The position numbers were made by a program, and so were the translations under genes. Positions 44,687-56,915 of a stretch of DNA of 64,000 bases are shown in pieces (position 1 is the first letter of the stretch; each line of letters starts with the position of its first letter). Source of the stretch: Aptenodytes patagonicus (lineage: Eukaryota > Chordata > Aves > Sphenisciformes > Spheniscidae); contig NW_027472018.1 of NCBI RefSeq assembly GCF_965638725.1, positions 434,001 through 498,000 of the forward strand. The letters are read 5' to 3'. A model generated the notes under the pieces. The model was given only the letters and a program-made list of their open reading frames with translations. It made no database searches and had not been told where the DNA came from.

Positions 44687-47600
44687 TCAGGATCGGTCCT
44701 TGGTCTGCCGGCGGATGAGCTCGGCGTACAGACCCCCCCGTCGCACCAGCTCCTCGTGGGTCCCTGCCTGCGGGGGTGGCAGAGACGGTGTCACCCATGT
44801 GGCTGCCCACCCCCTGCCCGCTCCTGCCCACATCTGTGCCCCCCCCCCCCCCCCCCCCCGGCAGTGCTCACCTCGGCCACCCGGCCCTGCGCCAGCACCA
44901 CGATGAGGTCGGCCCCCCGGATGGTGCTGAGGCGGTGGGCGATGAGCAGCACCGTGCGGCCCGAGACGGCACGGTCCAGCGCCTCCTGCACCACCTTCTC
45001 CGACTGGGCGTCCAGCGCACTCGTGGCCTCATCCAGGATCAGGATGGCGGGGTCCTTCAGCAGAGCCCGGGCGATGGCAATGCGCTGCTTCTGACCCCCC
45101 GAGAGCGCCGCACCGCGCTCGCCTGACGGGGACCATAGGGGTGCCGGTGCCGCCCCAGCCCGGGGAGAGACCCCCGGATTGGGAGAGCCCCCCTTCCCGA
45201 GGACGGGAGCGGAGGGGCGCAGCCGTGTTCCCACACCACCTCCCGCACCAGAGCCAGGGAACCCCCAGGAACGCCAGCACCATCCTGCCTGCAGGGAGCC
45301 CAGCGCAGCTGCTGCTCCCTCCTGGCACAGTCTTGCGCCAGCAGTGACCGGCGGCACTTGGGCCACCTTGGCCAGGCGTGCTCGTCCCTCTGTCCCGAGG
45401 GGTGGCTGAGCCGGTTTGGGGATGCCTGCCTGCCTCCCACCCCCGCCGTGCCCCACTCCGTGGCGCACAGCCCGGCTGGAGCCCAGCACATACCCACGAT
45501 GGTGTCGTAGCCCTCAGGGAAGCTGCGGATGAAGCCGTCGGCATTGGCAAGCTGGGCCGCGGCGTACACCTCCGCGTCAGAGGCTCCCGGCTTCCCGAAA
45601 CGGATGTTCTCCATGATGGTTGTTCCAAAGAGCACTGGCTCCTGGGGCAGCGTCCAGCCCCTCAGCACCGAGCCCTGGACAGGGCCACCTCCCTCCCCTC
45701 CCGTGGGGACAGCGTGGCCCCAGGGGATTCCCATCCAGCGCCTAGGGGAAGCGCCCCACGGCAGCCCTGCGCCCCACAGCAGCCCCGAACCTGGCTGATG
45801 AAGCCGATGACCTGCCCTCGCAGCCAAGAGGGGTCCAGGGAGGAGATGTTGTGTCCGTCCAGGGTGATGGTGCCCTGCGTGGGCTCGTAGAACCGCTCCA
45901 GCAGCGCCGCCACTGTCGACTTCCCTGCGGAGGGGAGCCCTCAGCCCCACGGCACCGCCTGGCCGCGCACCCCCGTGCCCCCCGGCTCCGGCTGCGAGCC
46001 CCGGCCTCACAGAGAGCCGCTGGGCGGGCAGGAGGCACAGAGGCCGGTTCCCAGTCCCTGGTGTCCACTGGGCTCACTGGGCAGAGGACTGGGGCGCAGG
46101 AGGATGCACCCAGGGACTGGTGAGGGGCTGAGCTGGCATTCCCGGGGAGGCTGGGCTGGGTCCTGCCCTCCCAGCTGGGATGCACTGGCCAGGGGGTCCC
46201 CTGCCCTGGGGGTGCAGGGAGGGCCGGGGGGCCGGCAGTTGGGCCGGTACCTCCTCCGGACGGTCCCACGATGGCCACCATCTTGCAGGGGGGCAGAGTG
46301 AGGCTGAAGTCCCGCAGGACCGGGTAGCCAGGGCGGGTAGGGTAGCTGCGGGGAGAGGACCGGGGGGCTGCGGGAGCACGGTGCTGGCCCCCAGCCTGTG
46401 GGGCAGCTCAGGGGGCTGGAGGGGGGGGACACTCACCTGAAGGAGACACGGTGGAAGCAGATGCGGCCGAGCAGGGAGTGGCTGGGGATGGAGCCCCCCC
46501 CCCGCAGCGCCACGCTGGGCTCCAGTGTCAGCAACTCGAAGACACGGGCACCGGCACTCAGACCTCGCACCACCTGTGGGGACGGCGGTGGGAGCACCCC
46601 CTAGCCCCCCATCCCCTGCCTCCCAGCCCCGGGGGGCCAGCGGGAGCCCCCGCCCCACCTACCTGCCCAAGCAGGATGGAGATGTTGGCCATGGACCTGC
46701 CGGTGCACAAGGGGAAAGGCCAAGCTCAGGACTGCGCCCCGGGCAGGCTGCGGCATGCCGGGGGTGCCGGGCGAGGCATGGCGCCGAGCCCTGCCCTGAC
46801 CTTTGCACCGTCTGCGAGGCCACCAGGAAGGACATCAGGTCGCCTGGCGAGAGCTCGTCCCCGGCCATCAGGGAGCCGCCCAGGAAGATGGTCCCCAAGA
46901 CGATGCCTGTGGGGCGCAGGGTGGAGGTGGGACCCGGGGCACCCCAGCACTGCGGGGTCCTGCCCCCATGGCAACACCGGGTCCTGCCCTACGGCACCCA
47001 CTCACCATTGAGCGCCAGGTTGGAGAGCCCCTGGAAGGCGGCGATGCCCAGCCCCAGCCGCTCGTTCAGCCAGCCGGCGCGCTCCACCTCGGCGCAGTAC
47101 AGCCTACAGGCAGCAACGGTGCTGATGTCCCCCGGCCCCCCCGCTGCCCCCGCTGGGCGAGAGCCCCCACTGCCCCCTTACCCTGCCTGCCGGTCCTCCA
47201 TGGCAAAGGCGCGCACAGTCCGGACATTTCCCAGCACCTCGTCTGCCACCTCGGTGGCCTTGGCCACCTGCGGGGAGAGGGACAGGGAGGGGGGCCGGTG
47301 TGGGACACCCCCTGTTCCGGCCCCGGGGGGTCGGGGTCCCTCGGGGGGTGGCAGGGCTGGGGCGGGGGGGTGAGCGCGGGGTTACCTGCTCCTGTGCCCG
47401 GCGGGAGAGGCTGCGGAGGATGGCGCCGATGAGTGCCCCGGCGCCCACCAGCACGGGCAGCGCCACAAGCAGGAGGCCGGTCAGCTTGGGCGAGAGCAGG
47501 TAGAGCGAGACGAAGCAGCCCGCTGTCTGGGTGCCACTGCGCAGACCCTGGGGGGGGGGGGGGGCAGGGGTGGGTGCTGGGGGCTGGGGGGGGCCGAGAG

Positions 47601-49263
47601 GGTCCGGTGCCACCAGCCACAGGTCTCACCTGGGAGATGGCGAGCTTGAAGGAGGACTTGAACTCCTGGATGTCAGCTGTCAGCCGGTTCACCAGCTGCC
47701 CCGTCCGGTTGGCGTCGAAGAAGGCCACGTCCTGCCTGCCGGGGGGAGCAGCGATGGGCTGGGGGACCACCATACCCCCACACCCTGTCCCCACGCCCCC
47801 CGTACCCCATCCCCACACGCCCAGACGCTGCCCCACGGGGCATTATACCGGAGCAGGGAGATGAAGAGCGCCTTACGCATGCTGCCCGCCACCTGCTCCC
47901 CGACCCGCGCCAGCAGCGCGATGTACCCAAAGGTCAGCAGCCCCTGCGGAGGAGAGTGGCTCGGAAGGGGCACGGGGCAGGGGCAGCCCCCCGGGACACC
48001 TTGCCCGGCTCGGGGTGCCGGCACCCACCTGCAGGCAGTAGACAGCAAGCAGGCGCAGGGCCGGGCGCCGGGCCTCCTGCAGGTAGCCAGTGATGTGGCC
48101 GCGGGCACAGCGGGCCACCACGTTCACCAGCTGCCCCAGCAGCACCGGGATGTGGACGTTGAGCAGGGCTGCGCCCAGTGCCAGCTGCGGGGACAGCGGG
48201 TGTCACGCCGTGGCACGGGGACGGCAGGGACAGTGGGCGTCACACCACGGCACAGGGACGGTGGGAACAAGGGGAACCGCGGCCACCCACCTGCCCCCAC
48301 TCACCACCACGGCTGCCGACAGGGCCAGGAGCTGCGGGCGCAGGAAGGTCCAGAATGCCGGCCAGTCGAAGGCAGGCTCTGGCCGGGGCTGCGCGGGCTC
48401 AGAGGGGACTGGAATGGCAGGGATGGCGGCCTCCTGGCAGCGCACGGCTGTGCCCAGCAAGCCGAGTGCCACGCAGGCCGTAGCCGGTCCGGCCAGGAGC
48501 AGGCAGTGCCGGGCTGGCAGTGCGGGGCCGGGGCAGAGGCGAGGGGGGCCGGCGAGCCCCAGGCGCCCCCCCCCATACCTGAAACTGGGGAGAGGGGTGA
48601 GCGTGGGGCACCTGAACTGGGGGCCAGCCCCGGGGACATGGGGGGACCCAGTGAGGGCTGTCCCCCCCAGGCACGGCCAGCCTCCCCATGCCACCCCGGG
48701 CGGTCCCGGGGCAGGGGACACTACCGTTTCCCTCCTGGTGCTCCCGGTGTCCCCACTCCCGGACTCCCCCCCGGCTGAGCGCCAGAACCCAGACCCCTCC
48801 GCTCTCCCCCCAGTCCCCCCAGCCCCCCTACCAGCATTTGGGATCCCCCAGCCCCACTGCCCCGTGGTGCCCATGCACCCCTGCCACCCCCCCGGGAGCC
48901 CCAACCCCCCGGCACCCCCCCACTGCACCCCCAACCCCCAGGGACTCCAAAGTCCGGGCTCCCCCCCTCCCCCCAGGGACCCAGAGTTAGGGCTCCCCCC
49001 ACCACACCCACACCCCCCCAAGGGACCCAGGACCCCGGGCTCCCCCCGTCCCCCCAGGGGACCGAAGAGTCCGGGCTCGCCCCACCCCAAGGGACCCAGG
49101 AGTTCGGGTCCCTCCCCCAGGGGAACCCGGTCGCCCCCCGCCCGCAGGGCCCCCGGCCCGGGGCTCCCCGCTACCTGAGCCCCGGGGCGGGGGACGGCCG
49201 CAGCGCAGCGGGGACCGAGCGGAGCCCGGCCCGAGCGCCGAGCGCCCGCAGCAGCAGCAGCAT
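44687..49263 (-). CDS. ABCB8: Mitochondrial ABC half-transporter ABCB8
   Basis: Inner-membrane ABC half-transporter (MITOSUR), the regulatory subunit of the mitochondrial K-ATP channel, also linked to mitochondrial iron export. Sixteen exons: 49175-49263, 48305-48578, 48029-48184, 47849-47943, 47630-47735, 47386-47547, 47182-47267, 47006-47103, 46801-46906, 46663-46696, 46437-46573, 46251-46345, 45791-45924, 45494-45641, 44872-45122, 44687-44767; 2052 nt, 683 residues (human about 735). The N-terminus [17 protein letters not shown] is Arg-rich and non-acidic, as in a mitochondrial presequence. Five to six membrane helices precede one nucleotide-binding domain: Walker A GPSGGGKST, Q-loop FISQEPVLFG, signature LSGGQKQR, Walker [14 protein letters not shown]-loop IAHRLST. 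It ends RQTKDRS. Human has Gly where [11 protein letters not shown] has Cys before Walker A. Exon 46663-46696 is only 34 nt. Confidence 0.97.
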
Positions 49264-49296
49264 GGCGGCCCGCCGAGCCCGGCCACCCCGCGGGGG

Positions 49297-49374
49297 CGGC
49301 ACCGGGGCGGGCAGGGCCGGCACCGGGGCGGGCAGGGGCGGCACCGGGGCGGGCAGGGGCGGCACCGGCTGCGG
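49297..49374 (-). promoter_or_regulatory. ABCB8: ABCB8 upstream GC-box minisatellite
   Basis: Four near-identical 21-bp units each with a GGGGCGGG Sp1-type box, beginning about 35 bp upstream of the ABCB8 ATG. Likely part of the core promoter or 5' UTR. Confidence 0.5.
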
Positions 49375-51264
49375 CGGGCGGAGCCCCAGCACCGCGGCCC
49401 GGGCCCTGCGCCGGCCCCGACCCGCACCGGCCCCGCACCGGCTCCCCCGGGCCCCGCGCCCCGACCCCCCGGCCCCGCACCCCCGTTCCTCCCCGGAGCC
49501 TCCTCCGGCACCCCAGGGCCTCCGGGGCCCTCGCTCCTCCCCGGGCCCCGCTCCGGGAACCCGGGCCCTGCACCGGGTGTCCTGCCCCGGACCCGCACCG
49601 GGGCCCGGGACCCCGCATCCCCGGCCCTCCGGCCTCCGCACCGCGACCCCCAATACCCCCGGACCCCGCACCGGTCCCGCCTTACCCGCGCTCGGACCCC
49701 GCTCCCCACGGCGGGGGACCCCCCCGAGACCCCCGCCCGCCCCCCCCCGGTGCCGGTGCCGGTGCCGGTGCCGCTGCGGCCATGCCCGGCGGCGGGACAC
49801 GGTCCCGGTCCCGGGGCAGGTGCGGGGCTAGGTGAGAGTCCGGCACCTGGGACACCGGCCCCGCGGGGACCGTGCCAGCGCCGAGCCAAGAGGTGAGCTG
49901 CGGCGGGGTACGGGGGCACCGGGGGGCAGTGGGGGCCACCAGGGACGGGGCATGGGGCAGCGGAGATGGGGGCACCGGGGGTCACCAGGGGACGGGGGCA
50001 CTGGGGCCACCGAGCACCGGGGACGGGGGTCACCAGGGGACGGGGACACAGGAGCAGCTGCCCCAATGTGGCCCCAAGCAGTCGCAGTGTGATCACCCTG
50101 CTCCTTCCCAGGGTCCCCTGGCCCGGCCGCTGCAGGGACGCTGCACTTGGGACCCCCCATGCCCGTGCCTGGCCTGGTGGGGGTACACGGGGGCACCAGC
50201 TGCCAGTGCTCGCACAGGGCAGATATGTCCCCACTCCTGTCCCCACGCCTGTCCCCACAGGGTCACTGGGGAGCCCATGTCCCTGCGGGGGGCGCGTGGG
50301 CCCGTGGGGTCCAAGATGACTCCGCGGCACTGTCGAGGTTCTGGTGTCTATCTGTGTGCGGGGCTGTCCCCACAGGAGTGTCCACAAAGAGTGGCTGTGT
50401 CCCCATGGGAGTGTCCCCACAGGGTGGCTGTGTCTCTGTGGGGTGTGTGTCACCACGGTGCTATTGGGGTACGTGTCACTACAGGGTGTGTGTCACCGTG
50501 GGGCCGTCATGTTGACTGTGTCCCCATGGGGCTGCCTGTGTCCCCACCAAGGTGCGTGTGTCCCTGTGGGGTTGTGGGGGTCCCTGTGTGGACACACATC
50601 CCACCGTGGGGACACTGGGGCGCGCGTGTCCTCGCAGGGGTCACCGGGGCCTTTGCCAGGGCGCCTGCCCCTGGGGGGATGGTCTGTCCCCACAGGTGCC
50701 ACGGGGCTATGCTGGGGCACGTGGGGGACCAGCGTGTTGGGGGGGGTGTTCCTGGGCTGCCCTGCCCCAGCACGGGGGTCCCCTCACCGGCTCTCGGCCC
50801 CCCTGGCTGTTTACGCCGCCCGGGCTATTTTCAGGCACCCCAGCCCCGTGGGTATTTTTGGCCGCCCGGTGCGGGGCACATGGGGGAAGGGCCGTGCCGG
50901 CGTCACCAGTGGGCGATGGCTGGGGACACACGATCCCGGGGGACACAGTGGCTCTGTCCCCAACGGGGAGTTGCACAAGGCCGGGGGTCAGCGCAGGGAC
51001 GGTGTGTCCGGCAGTGCCCGGGTCTCTGCCAGCTGCAGCTGCGTCCCTCCTGCTGAATCACCGCCCCAGGGCCTGGGGCTCCCTTGTGCCCGTGGCCTCG
51101 CCGCACCGGCCCGGTGCCGTGAGTCAGGCCCCGGCAGTGCCACGGTGGGGTGGGGCCGGACGGCATCACCTGCGGCCACTGGCCCGGCCGGGCACTGGCA
51201 CTGGCCACGGGAGGGGACACTGGTGGCGTGCGGGGCTGTGGGAGCACTGACCGGCGGCGGTAAG

Positions 51265-51925
51265 GGGAGGGCAGTGGGGCCCAGATGGGGGGGGGGTCCT
51301 GTCCTGCCCCAGGGGGTGGGGGTCCCATCCTGCCCTGAGAGTCCGGGGGTCCCATCCTGTGCCGAGGGGAGGGGGTCCTGTCCTTCCCCAAGGGGCTGAG
51401 GGTCCCATCCTGCCCCCGGGTCCAGGTGTCCTGTCCTGCCCCAAGGGGGTAGGGGTCCTGTCCTGCCCTGAGGGGAGGAGGGTCCTGTCCTTCCCCAGGG
51501 CAGTGGGGGTCCCATCCTGCCACAGGGGCTCGGGGTCCTGCTTTGCCCTGGGTGCTGGGGGTCCTGTCCTGCCCTGAGAGTTCGGGGGTCCCATCCTGCC
51601 CCAGGGCAGTGGGGGTCCCGTGCTTCCCCAAGGGGCTGAGGGTCCCATCCTGCCCCAAGGGTCCAGGGGTCCCCTCCTTCCCCAGGGGCTGGGGGTGCTG
51701 GCCTTCCCCAGGGCAGTGGGGGTCCCATCTGGCCCCAAGGGGTTGGGGGTCCCAAACTGCCCCAAGGGAACTGGGGTCCTGTGTTGCCCCAAGGGGCTGG
51801 GGCTCATGTCCCGAGGGTTTGAGGTCCCTCCTGCCCCAGGGCCCAGGGGTCCTGTCCTGCCCCAAAGGGGTTGCGGTCCTGTCCTCCCCCGGGGCCAGGG
51901 GTCCCCAGGGCATTAAGAGGCCACC
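51265..51925. repeat. Minisatellite (GGGGTCCTGTCCTGCCCCAAGG)
   Basis: About 27 imperfect copies of a unit near 24 bp between the ABCB8 and ATG9B promoters. Spurious long frames occur on both strands. Confidence 0.85.
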
Positions 51926-52583
51926 AGGGCTCCGGAGCTGGCCCTGAGCTCTGTCCTGCGCCCCGGCTGCTGTCCTGACTCTGGGCTGCTCGCTGCCCCA
52001 CAGCTCCGTGGGGACAGGGGTCCATGGGTGGGGGTCTGTGGGGAGGGGGTCCATGGGGAGGGGGCTCCATGGGGATGGGGGTCCACTCCACTCGGATAGG
52101 CAGGGGGACAGCGCAGCATGGCCTGAGGGGCGGATGCGGGGTGAAGCGGGGGTCTCTGCCGGGCCGGGCAGGGGTCTCTCCCCAGGGACCTCTGGCCCCG
52201 CGGGGGCGGGCATGGCCGGGCACTGGCAGTGATCCAGCCGGTGGGACGGGACGGGCGGCGTGCGTGGCGTGGCCCTGCCCGGGGCTGTGGCCATGGCCGC
52301 GGTGCAGGAGGCCAGCTCAGGCCGCCCGAATTCGGGGCATGCGGGCGGCGCTGCGTGACCTCGCCGGCATTTCCGGCTCCTGGCCCTGGGGCAGACAGCT
52401 CAGCCGGGCTCGGCACGGCATCCCCGTGCCCCACGGCTGGGCTCTAGCTGCCCCATGGCCCATGGGGCTGCAGGGGGCCTCCATCCCCCCAGGCACCCCC
52501 CCTGCCAGGGTCTGCCAGGCGGGGGTCCCTGGGCCGCGGCGGCGGGTGCCGACGGGTGTCCCCAGCAGGTGGTGCGGTGGGCG

Positions 52584-55500
52584 ATGGCGGCACAGGGGGA
52601 GTACCAGCGCCTGGAGGACTTCGAGGAGGACTCACCCCCCGGCGAGGAGGAGCTGCTGGTGCATGTCACCGAAGGGCTGCAAGGTAGCGGGGGTCCAGAC
52701 CCTGCCAGGGAGGGGTCCAGGCTGCTGGTGGGAGCAGGTGCTGCCCTGGGGGGTGGAGGGTCACAGTGGGCGGTCTGGGGGTCATGGCCCCCCATGGGGC
52801 TCAGGCTGGGGGGCTCAACCAGAGGGGAGGGAGGGCAGCCTGCCCGGGGTGTGCAGGCAGGGGGGGCACCGTCTGCCCCTCAGCCCTCCAGCTGGTCAGA
52901 GGTGGGGGGATTGTGGGTCCCAGGCAGGGGTGCCCCATGGATGGGGGATGTCGGGGGCCAGGGCGAGCCGGGCCATGGCCCCGGCTCAACCCCTGCTGTT
53001 TTTCTCTCCTCGCCAGACTCCTGGCACCACATCAAGAACCTGGATAATTTCTTCACCAAGATATCCTTGCAGGGCCCCTGCCTGGCTGCTGCCCAGCCCT
53101 GCCTGCGGCAGGCACCGCGGTGGGGGGGGTGGGGGGACCCCGGTGCCGAGGGGGGGCAGGGGGTCCGGCACCACGGGCACATGCTCCTTAACGCACCCCC
53201 AACATCTACCACTTCCACCAGAAGAACGGCTTCGCCTGCATGATGCTCTCTGACCTCTTCGAGCTGGTGTAAGTACCGGTGGTATGCCCACCCCCACCTG
53301 CCATGCTGCACCGTGCTGTGCCGTGCCGTGCCGCGCCGCGCCAGGCGGCCGCGGAGCGAGGAGCTGTGCTGATCCCCCGCCGCCCCCAGGCAGTTCCTGT
53401 TCGTCGTCACCTTCACCACCTTCCTGCTGTGCTGTGTGGAGTACGACGTCCTCTTTGCCAACCGACCGCTCAACCACAGCCACACCGGGGGGGCGGCCCC
53501 CGACCGCAGCAAGGTGACGCTGCCCGACGCCATCCTGCCCGCCCCACAGTGCGCCCAGAGGTGAGGAGGGGGCCGGGAGCCACCGGCACGGCCATGCAAG
53601 GGGTCCCAGCACTGCCGGGTCCCCTCCTGACACGCGTCCCCTGCCAGGATCCGGGCCAGAGGCTGGGTCATCTTCCTGCTGGTGATGGCGGCCGTCTTCT
53701 GGCTGTACCGGCTGGTGAAGGTGCTCTGCAGCCTGCTCAGCTACTGGGAGATCCGCGCCTTCTACATCAAAGCCCTCAATATCCCCTCGGTGAGCGGTGC
53801 CATGGGGAGGGGGCTGGCGGGGCGGGGGCCGGCCATGCTGTGCCGTGCCGTGCCGAGCCATGCTGTGCCGTGCTGGCATAGATTGGCATGTCGTTGGTGC
53901 AGGAGGGGCTGTGCAACTACAGCTGGCAGGAGGTGCAGGCACGGCTGATCTCGCTGCAGCGCCGGCAGCAGATGTGCGTGCACAAGAGGGAGCTGACAGA
54001 GCTGGACATCTACCACCGCATCCTGCGCTTCAAGAACTACACGGTGGCCATGGTCAACAAGTCGCTGCTGCCCGTCCGCTTCCACGTGCCGCTGCTGGGC
54101 CCCACCGTCTTCCTCACCCAGGGCCTCAAGTACAACCTGGAGCTGCTCCTCTTCTGGGGCCCCGGCTCCCTCTTCCAGAACAAGTGGAGCCTGCGGCCGC
54201 AGTGCAAGCGGGCAGGTGCCCGGCGGGAGCTGGCCCGGCGCCTGGCGCGCACCATGGTGCTGCTGGGTCTGGCCAACCTGCTGCTCTGCCCCTGCGTGCT
54301 GGTCTGGCAGCTCCTCTACGCCTTCTTCAGCTACGCCGAGGTGATCAAGCGGGAGCCGGGCAGCCTGGGCGCCCGCCGCTGGTCCCTCTACGGCCGCCAC
54401 TACCTGCGCCACTTCAATGAGCTCAACCACGAGCTGCAGGCGCGGCTGAGCCGTGGCTACAAGCCGGCCACCAAGTACATGAACTCCTTCACCAGCCCGC
54501 TGCTCACCGTGCTGGCCAAGAATGTCGGCTTCTTCGCCGGCTCCATCCTGGCCGTGCTTATCGTCCTGACCGTCTACGACGAGGACGTGCTGACGGTGCA
54601 GCACATCCTCACTGCCATCACACTGCTGGGGCTGGTGGTCACCCTGGCCAGGTGGGTGTGCCGTGCCGTGCCGTGCCGTTGGCTGGCACAGTGGGTGGCG
54701 GGGTGGCTGAGCGGGAGGTGGGACACCTGCCCCCCGCCCGCAGGTCCTTCATCCCCGATGAGCACACGGTGTGGTGCCCGGAGCAGCTGCTGCAGCGTGT
54801 CCTGGCCCACGTCCACTACATGCCCGACCACTGGCAGGGCAACGCCAGCCGGTCGGAGACACGTGGCGAGATGGCGCAGCTCTTCCAGTACAAGGCGGTG
54901 AGCGCGGGCAGGGCCGGGAGGGTGGGTGGTGGGCCCCCCACACACACACACTGACCCCCTGGCCGCCCGCAGGTCTTCATCCTGGAGGAGCTGCTGAGCC
55001 CCATCCTCACCCCCCTCATCCTCATCTTCGCCCTGCCCGCCCGCGCCCTGGACATCGTCGACTTCTTCCGCAACTTCACGGTGGAGGTGGTGGGGGTGGG
55101 CGACATCTGCTCCTTCGCCCAGCTCGACGTCCGCAACCACGGCAATCCCCAGGTGGGGTGTGTCCTGGGGTGTGGGGGGGTCCCGGGGATGGGTCCCGAG
55201 GTAGCAGGGTCCTGCACACGGCAGCCCTGCTCACCCCCCTGCCCCACAGTGGCTGTCGGCCGGGCAGACAGAGGCCTCCGTGTACCAACAAGCAGAGAAC
55301 GGGAAGACAGAGCTGTCGCTGATGCACTTCGCCATCACCAACCCACGCTGGCAGCCGCCGCCGCCGAGCGAGCTCTTCCTCAGCCACCTGAAGGAGAAGG
55401 TGCAGCAGGATGCGGCCGCCGCACCGCCCGCCCAGTGCATCCTGGCCGAGGGGCCGCTGGGCGCCTCCCTCTTCTCCGATGACTCGGCCGTGGCGGTGAG

Positions 55501-56915
55501 CGGGGTGGGTGGTGGGGCCGGGGGGGGTCCGGGGGTCTCTGGCTGGGGCTGCCCTGACGTATGTTTCTGCAGCCGGATGGCTTACTGGCCAGTGTCCTGG
55601 CCCGGCCCATCTTCTCGGCCAGCGGGCTGGTGTCCCGGGACCGGCGCTTCGCCCAGCCCTGCAGCACCGCCAGCGCCGCCGCCAGCGTCCTGGCCTCCCT
55701 GGCGTCCCCCCTGCCCGGGCGGGCGCACGGCCCCTCCACCGACAGCCCTGGCTGCCACAGCGACCGCCCGCTCCCCGAGGAGAGGTCCTGCCGACGCAGA
55801 GGCTGGGGTGCCTGGGGGCTCTGCACCCCCCCGGGCTGGTGCCGGGGGGCTGGGGGGTGATGGAGGGGGCGTGGGGAGGGGGTGTCGTGGCGGGGAGGGG
55901 AGGGGGTGTCATGGCAGGGCCCCGCGTGCCGGCGGGGTGCTCACCGGACTCTGCCCACAGCCTGCTCCTGAGCGAGTCGCGGCTGCGCAGCCTGAGCCAC
56001 TCGGTGCTGCTCTCCGAGGTGGCCTCGGCCGAGATGAGCCTCCACGCCATCTACCTGCATGAGGTGTGTCCCCTGGCGTCCCCCCGCCCTGGCCACGCGT
56101 CCCTCGAGTCCCCTGCCTGCGGGTCCCCTGCCCGCAGGCGTATCCCTGGGGGCGGGGGGCGAGGGCTGGGGGGTGGCTGCGCCCGTCCAGGCACTCTGCC
56201 CTCGCCTCTTGCCCGCCCCCACTCAGGCTGGCCCCCGCGCGGGTCTCGCCTGGCCCTGGCACCAGTCCCCAATCCCCAGTCCCCTGTCCCCTGTCCCATG
56301 CCAGGCTGGCCTCTGCCGGGGACCCTACGGCTGCTGCCAGACAGGGTGCTGGGGGCAAGGCACCATGGCCGGCGTTACTGCAGCCGTGTCCCCCCTTCTG
56401 CCACCCCTTTGGGGGCAGGGGCGGTGTCCCGCGATGGGAGCTGCCCTCCCCGCTGCCCCATGGTGAGGCAGCCTGCCATGATGGGGGGCTGTGACCACCT
56501 CTGGGGGGGGGGATATCTCTGACCGCCACGACGGGGGTCTCTGACCGCCTCTCCCACCCTTCCAGCTTCACCAGCAGCAGCAGCAGGGCCCCGGGCCCCA
56601 GGCCGTGGGGGTGTGGGTGGCCGCGGGGGCACCCAAGCCACCCTCCGTGACCGCAGGTGAGCACTGCGCCGGGGGTCCCGGGGACACGTGCTGGCCCCCA
56701 TCCCCCGTGGGGCCGAGCACAGAGATGGGGCAGCTGGGGGGTCCTGCGGGCCAGGACCCCGGGCCAGGGCTGCGGGGCCGAGGTGGCTCTGACCCCCCTG
56801 CACCCCAGGCTCGGCTGCCAGGGCCTCGCAAGCTCAGCACCGGGAGATGCCGCTGGGCAGCTGGGCCGAGGAAGAGGAGGAGGAAGAGGAGGAGGAAGAG
56901 CAGACAGCAGGCTAG
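52584..56915 (+). CDS. ATG9B: Autophagy protein 9B (lipid scramblase)
   Basis: Multispanning lipid scramblase of ATG9 vesicles that seeds autophagosome membranes. Exons: 52584-52683, 53017-53060, 53204-53268, 53390-53560, 53648-53789, 53903-54651, 54744-54897, 54973-55152, 55250-55495, 55573-55784, 55961-56063, 56566-56656, 56809-56915; 2364 nt, 787 residues (human ATG9B 924, ATG9A 839). Conserved blocks: EYQRLEDFEEDSPPGEEELLVHV, KNGFACMMLSDLFELV, RELTELDIYHRILRF, GLKYNLELLLFWGPGSLF, REPGSLGARRWSLYGRHYLR, LTVYDEDVLTVQHILT, HYMPDHWQGNA, VGVGDICSFAQLDV, WLSAGQTEASVYQQAENGKT and ASAEMSLHAIYLHELHQQQ. ATG9B rather than ATG9A is assigned by its place beside NOS3. Intron 2 is AT-AC. The C-terminus carries eleven consecutive Glu then QTAG. 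Exon 53903 has an in-frame alternative acceptor at about 53880 adding seven codons. Confidence 0.95.
53061..53203 (+). other. ATG9B: U12-type AT-AC intron of ATG9B
   Basis: Donor ATATCCTT after ACCAAG; branch point TCCTTAAC with its A at 53091 plus 100 (53191), 12 nt before the terminal AC at 53202-53203. Joining gives FFTKIYHFHQKNG, matching ATG9A FFSRVYNLHQKNG. No frame-keeping GT-AG alternative is seen. Confidence 0.92.
53836..53880. repeat. (GTGCC)n pentamers in ATG9B intron
   Basis: CTGTGCCGTGCCGTGCCGAG and similar. Related short arrays lie at 53308-53345 and 54655-54690 in neighbouring introns of the same gene. Confidence 0.7.

Larger units (their letters stand above)
49264..52583. other. 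Divergent interval between ABCB8 and ATG9B
   Basis: Shared 5' region of two divergent genes. It contains GC-box-rich repeats next to ABCB8 (four 21-bp copies of GGCACCGGGGCGGGCAGGGGC at 49297-49374), TGTCCCC-type repeats (50345-50640) and a larger minisatellite (51265-51925). Around 52220-52390 there is a CpG-rich promoter-like stretch. The ATG9B coding exon is preceded by an acceptor (gtccccag at about 52566), so a noncoding first exon upstream is likely. No coding gene is recognised. Confidence 0.6.
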
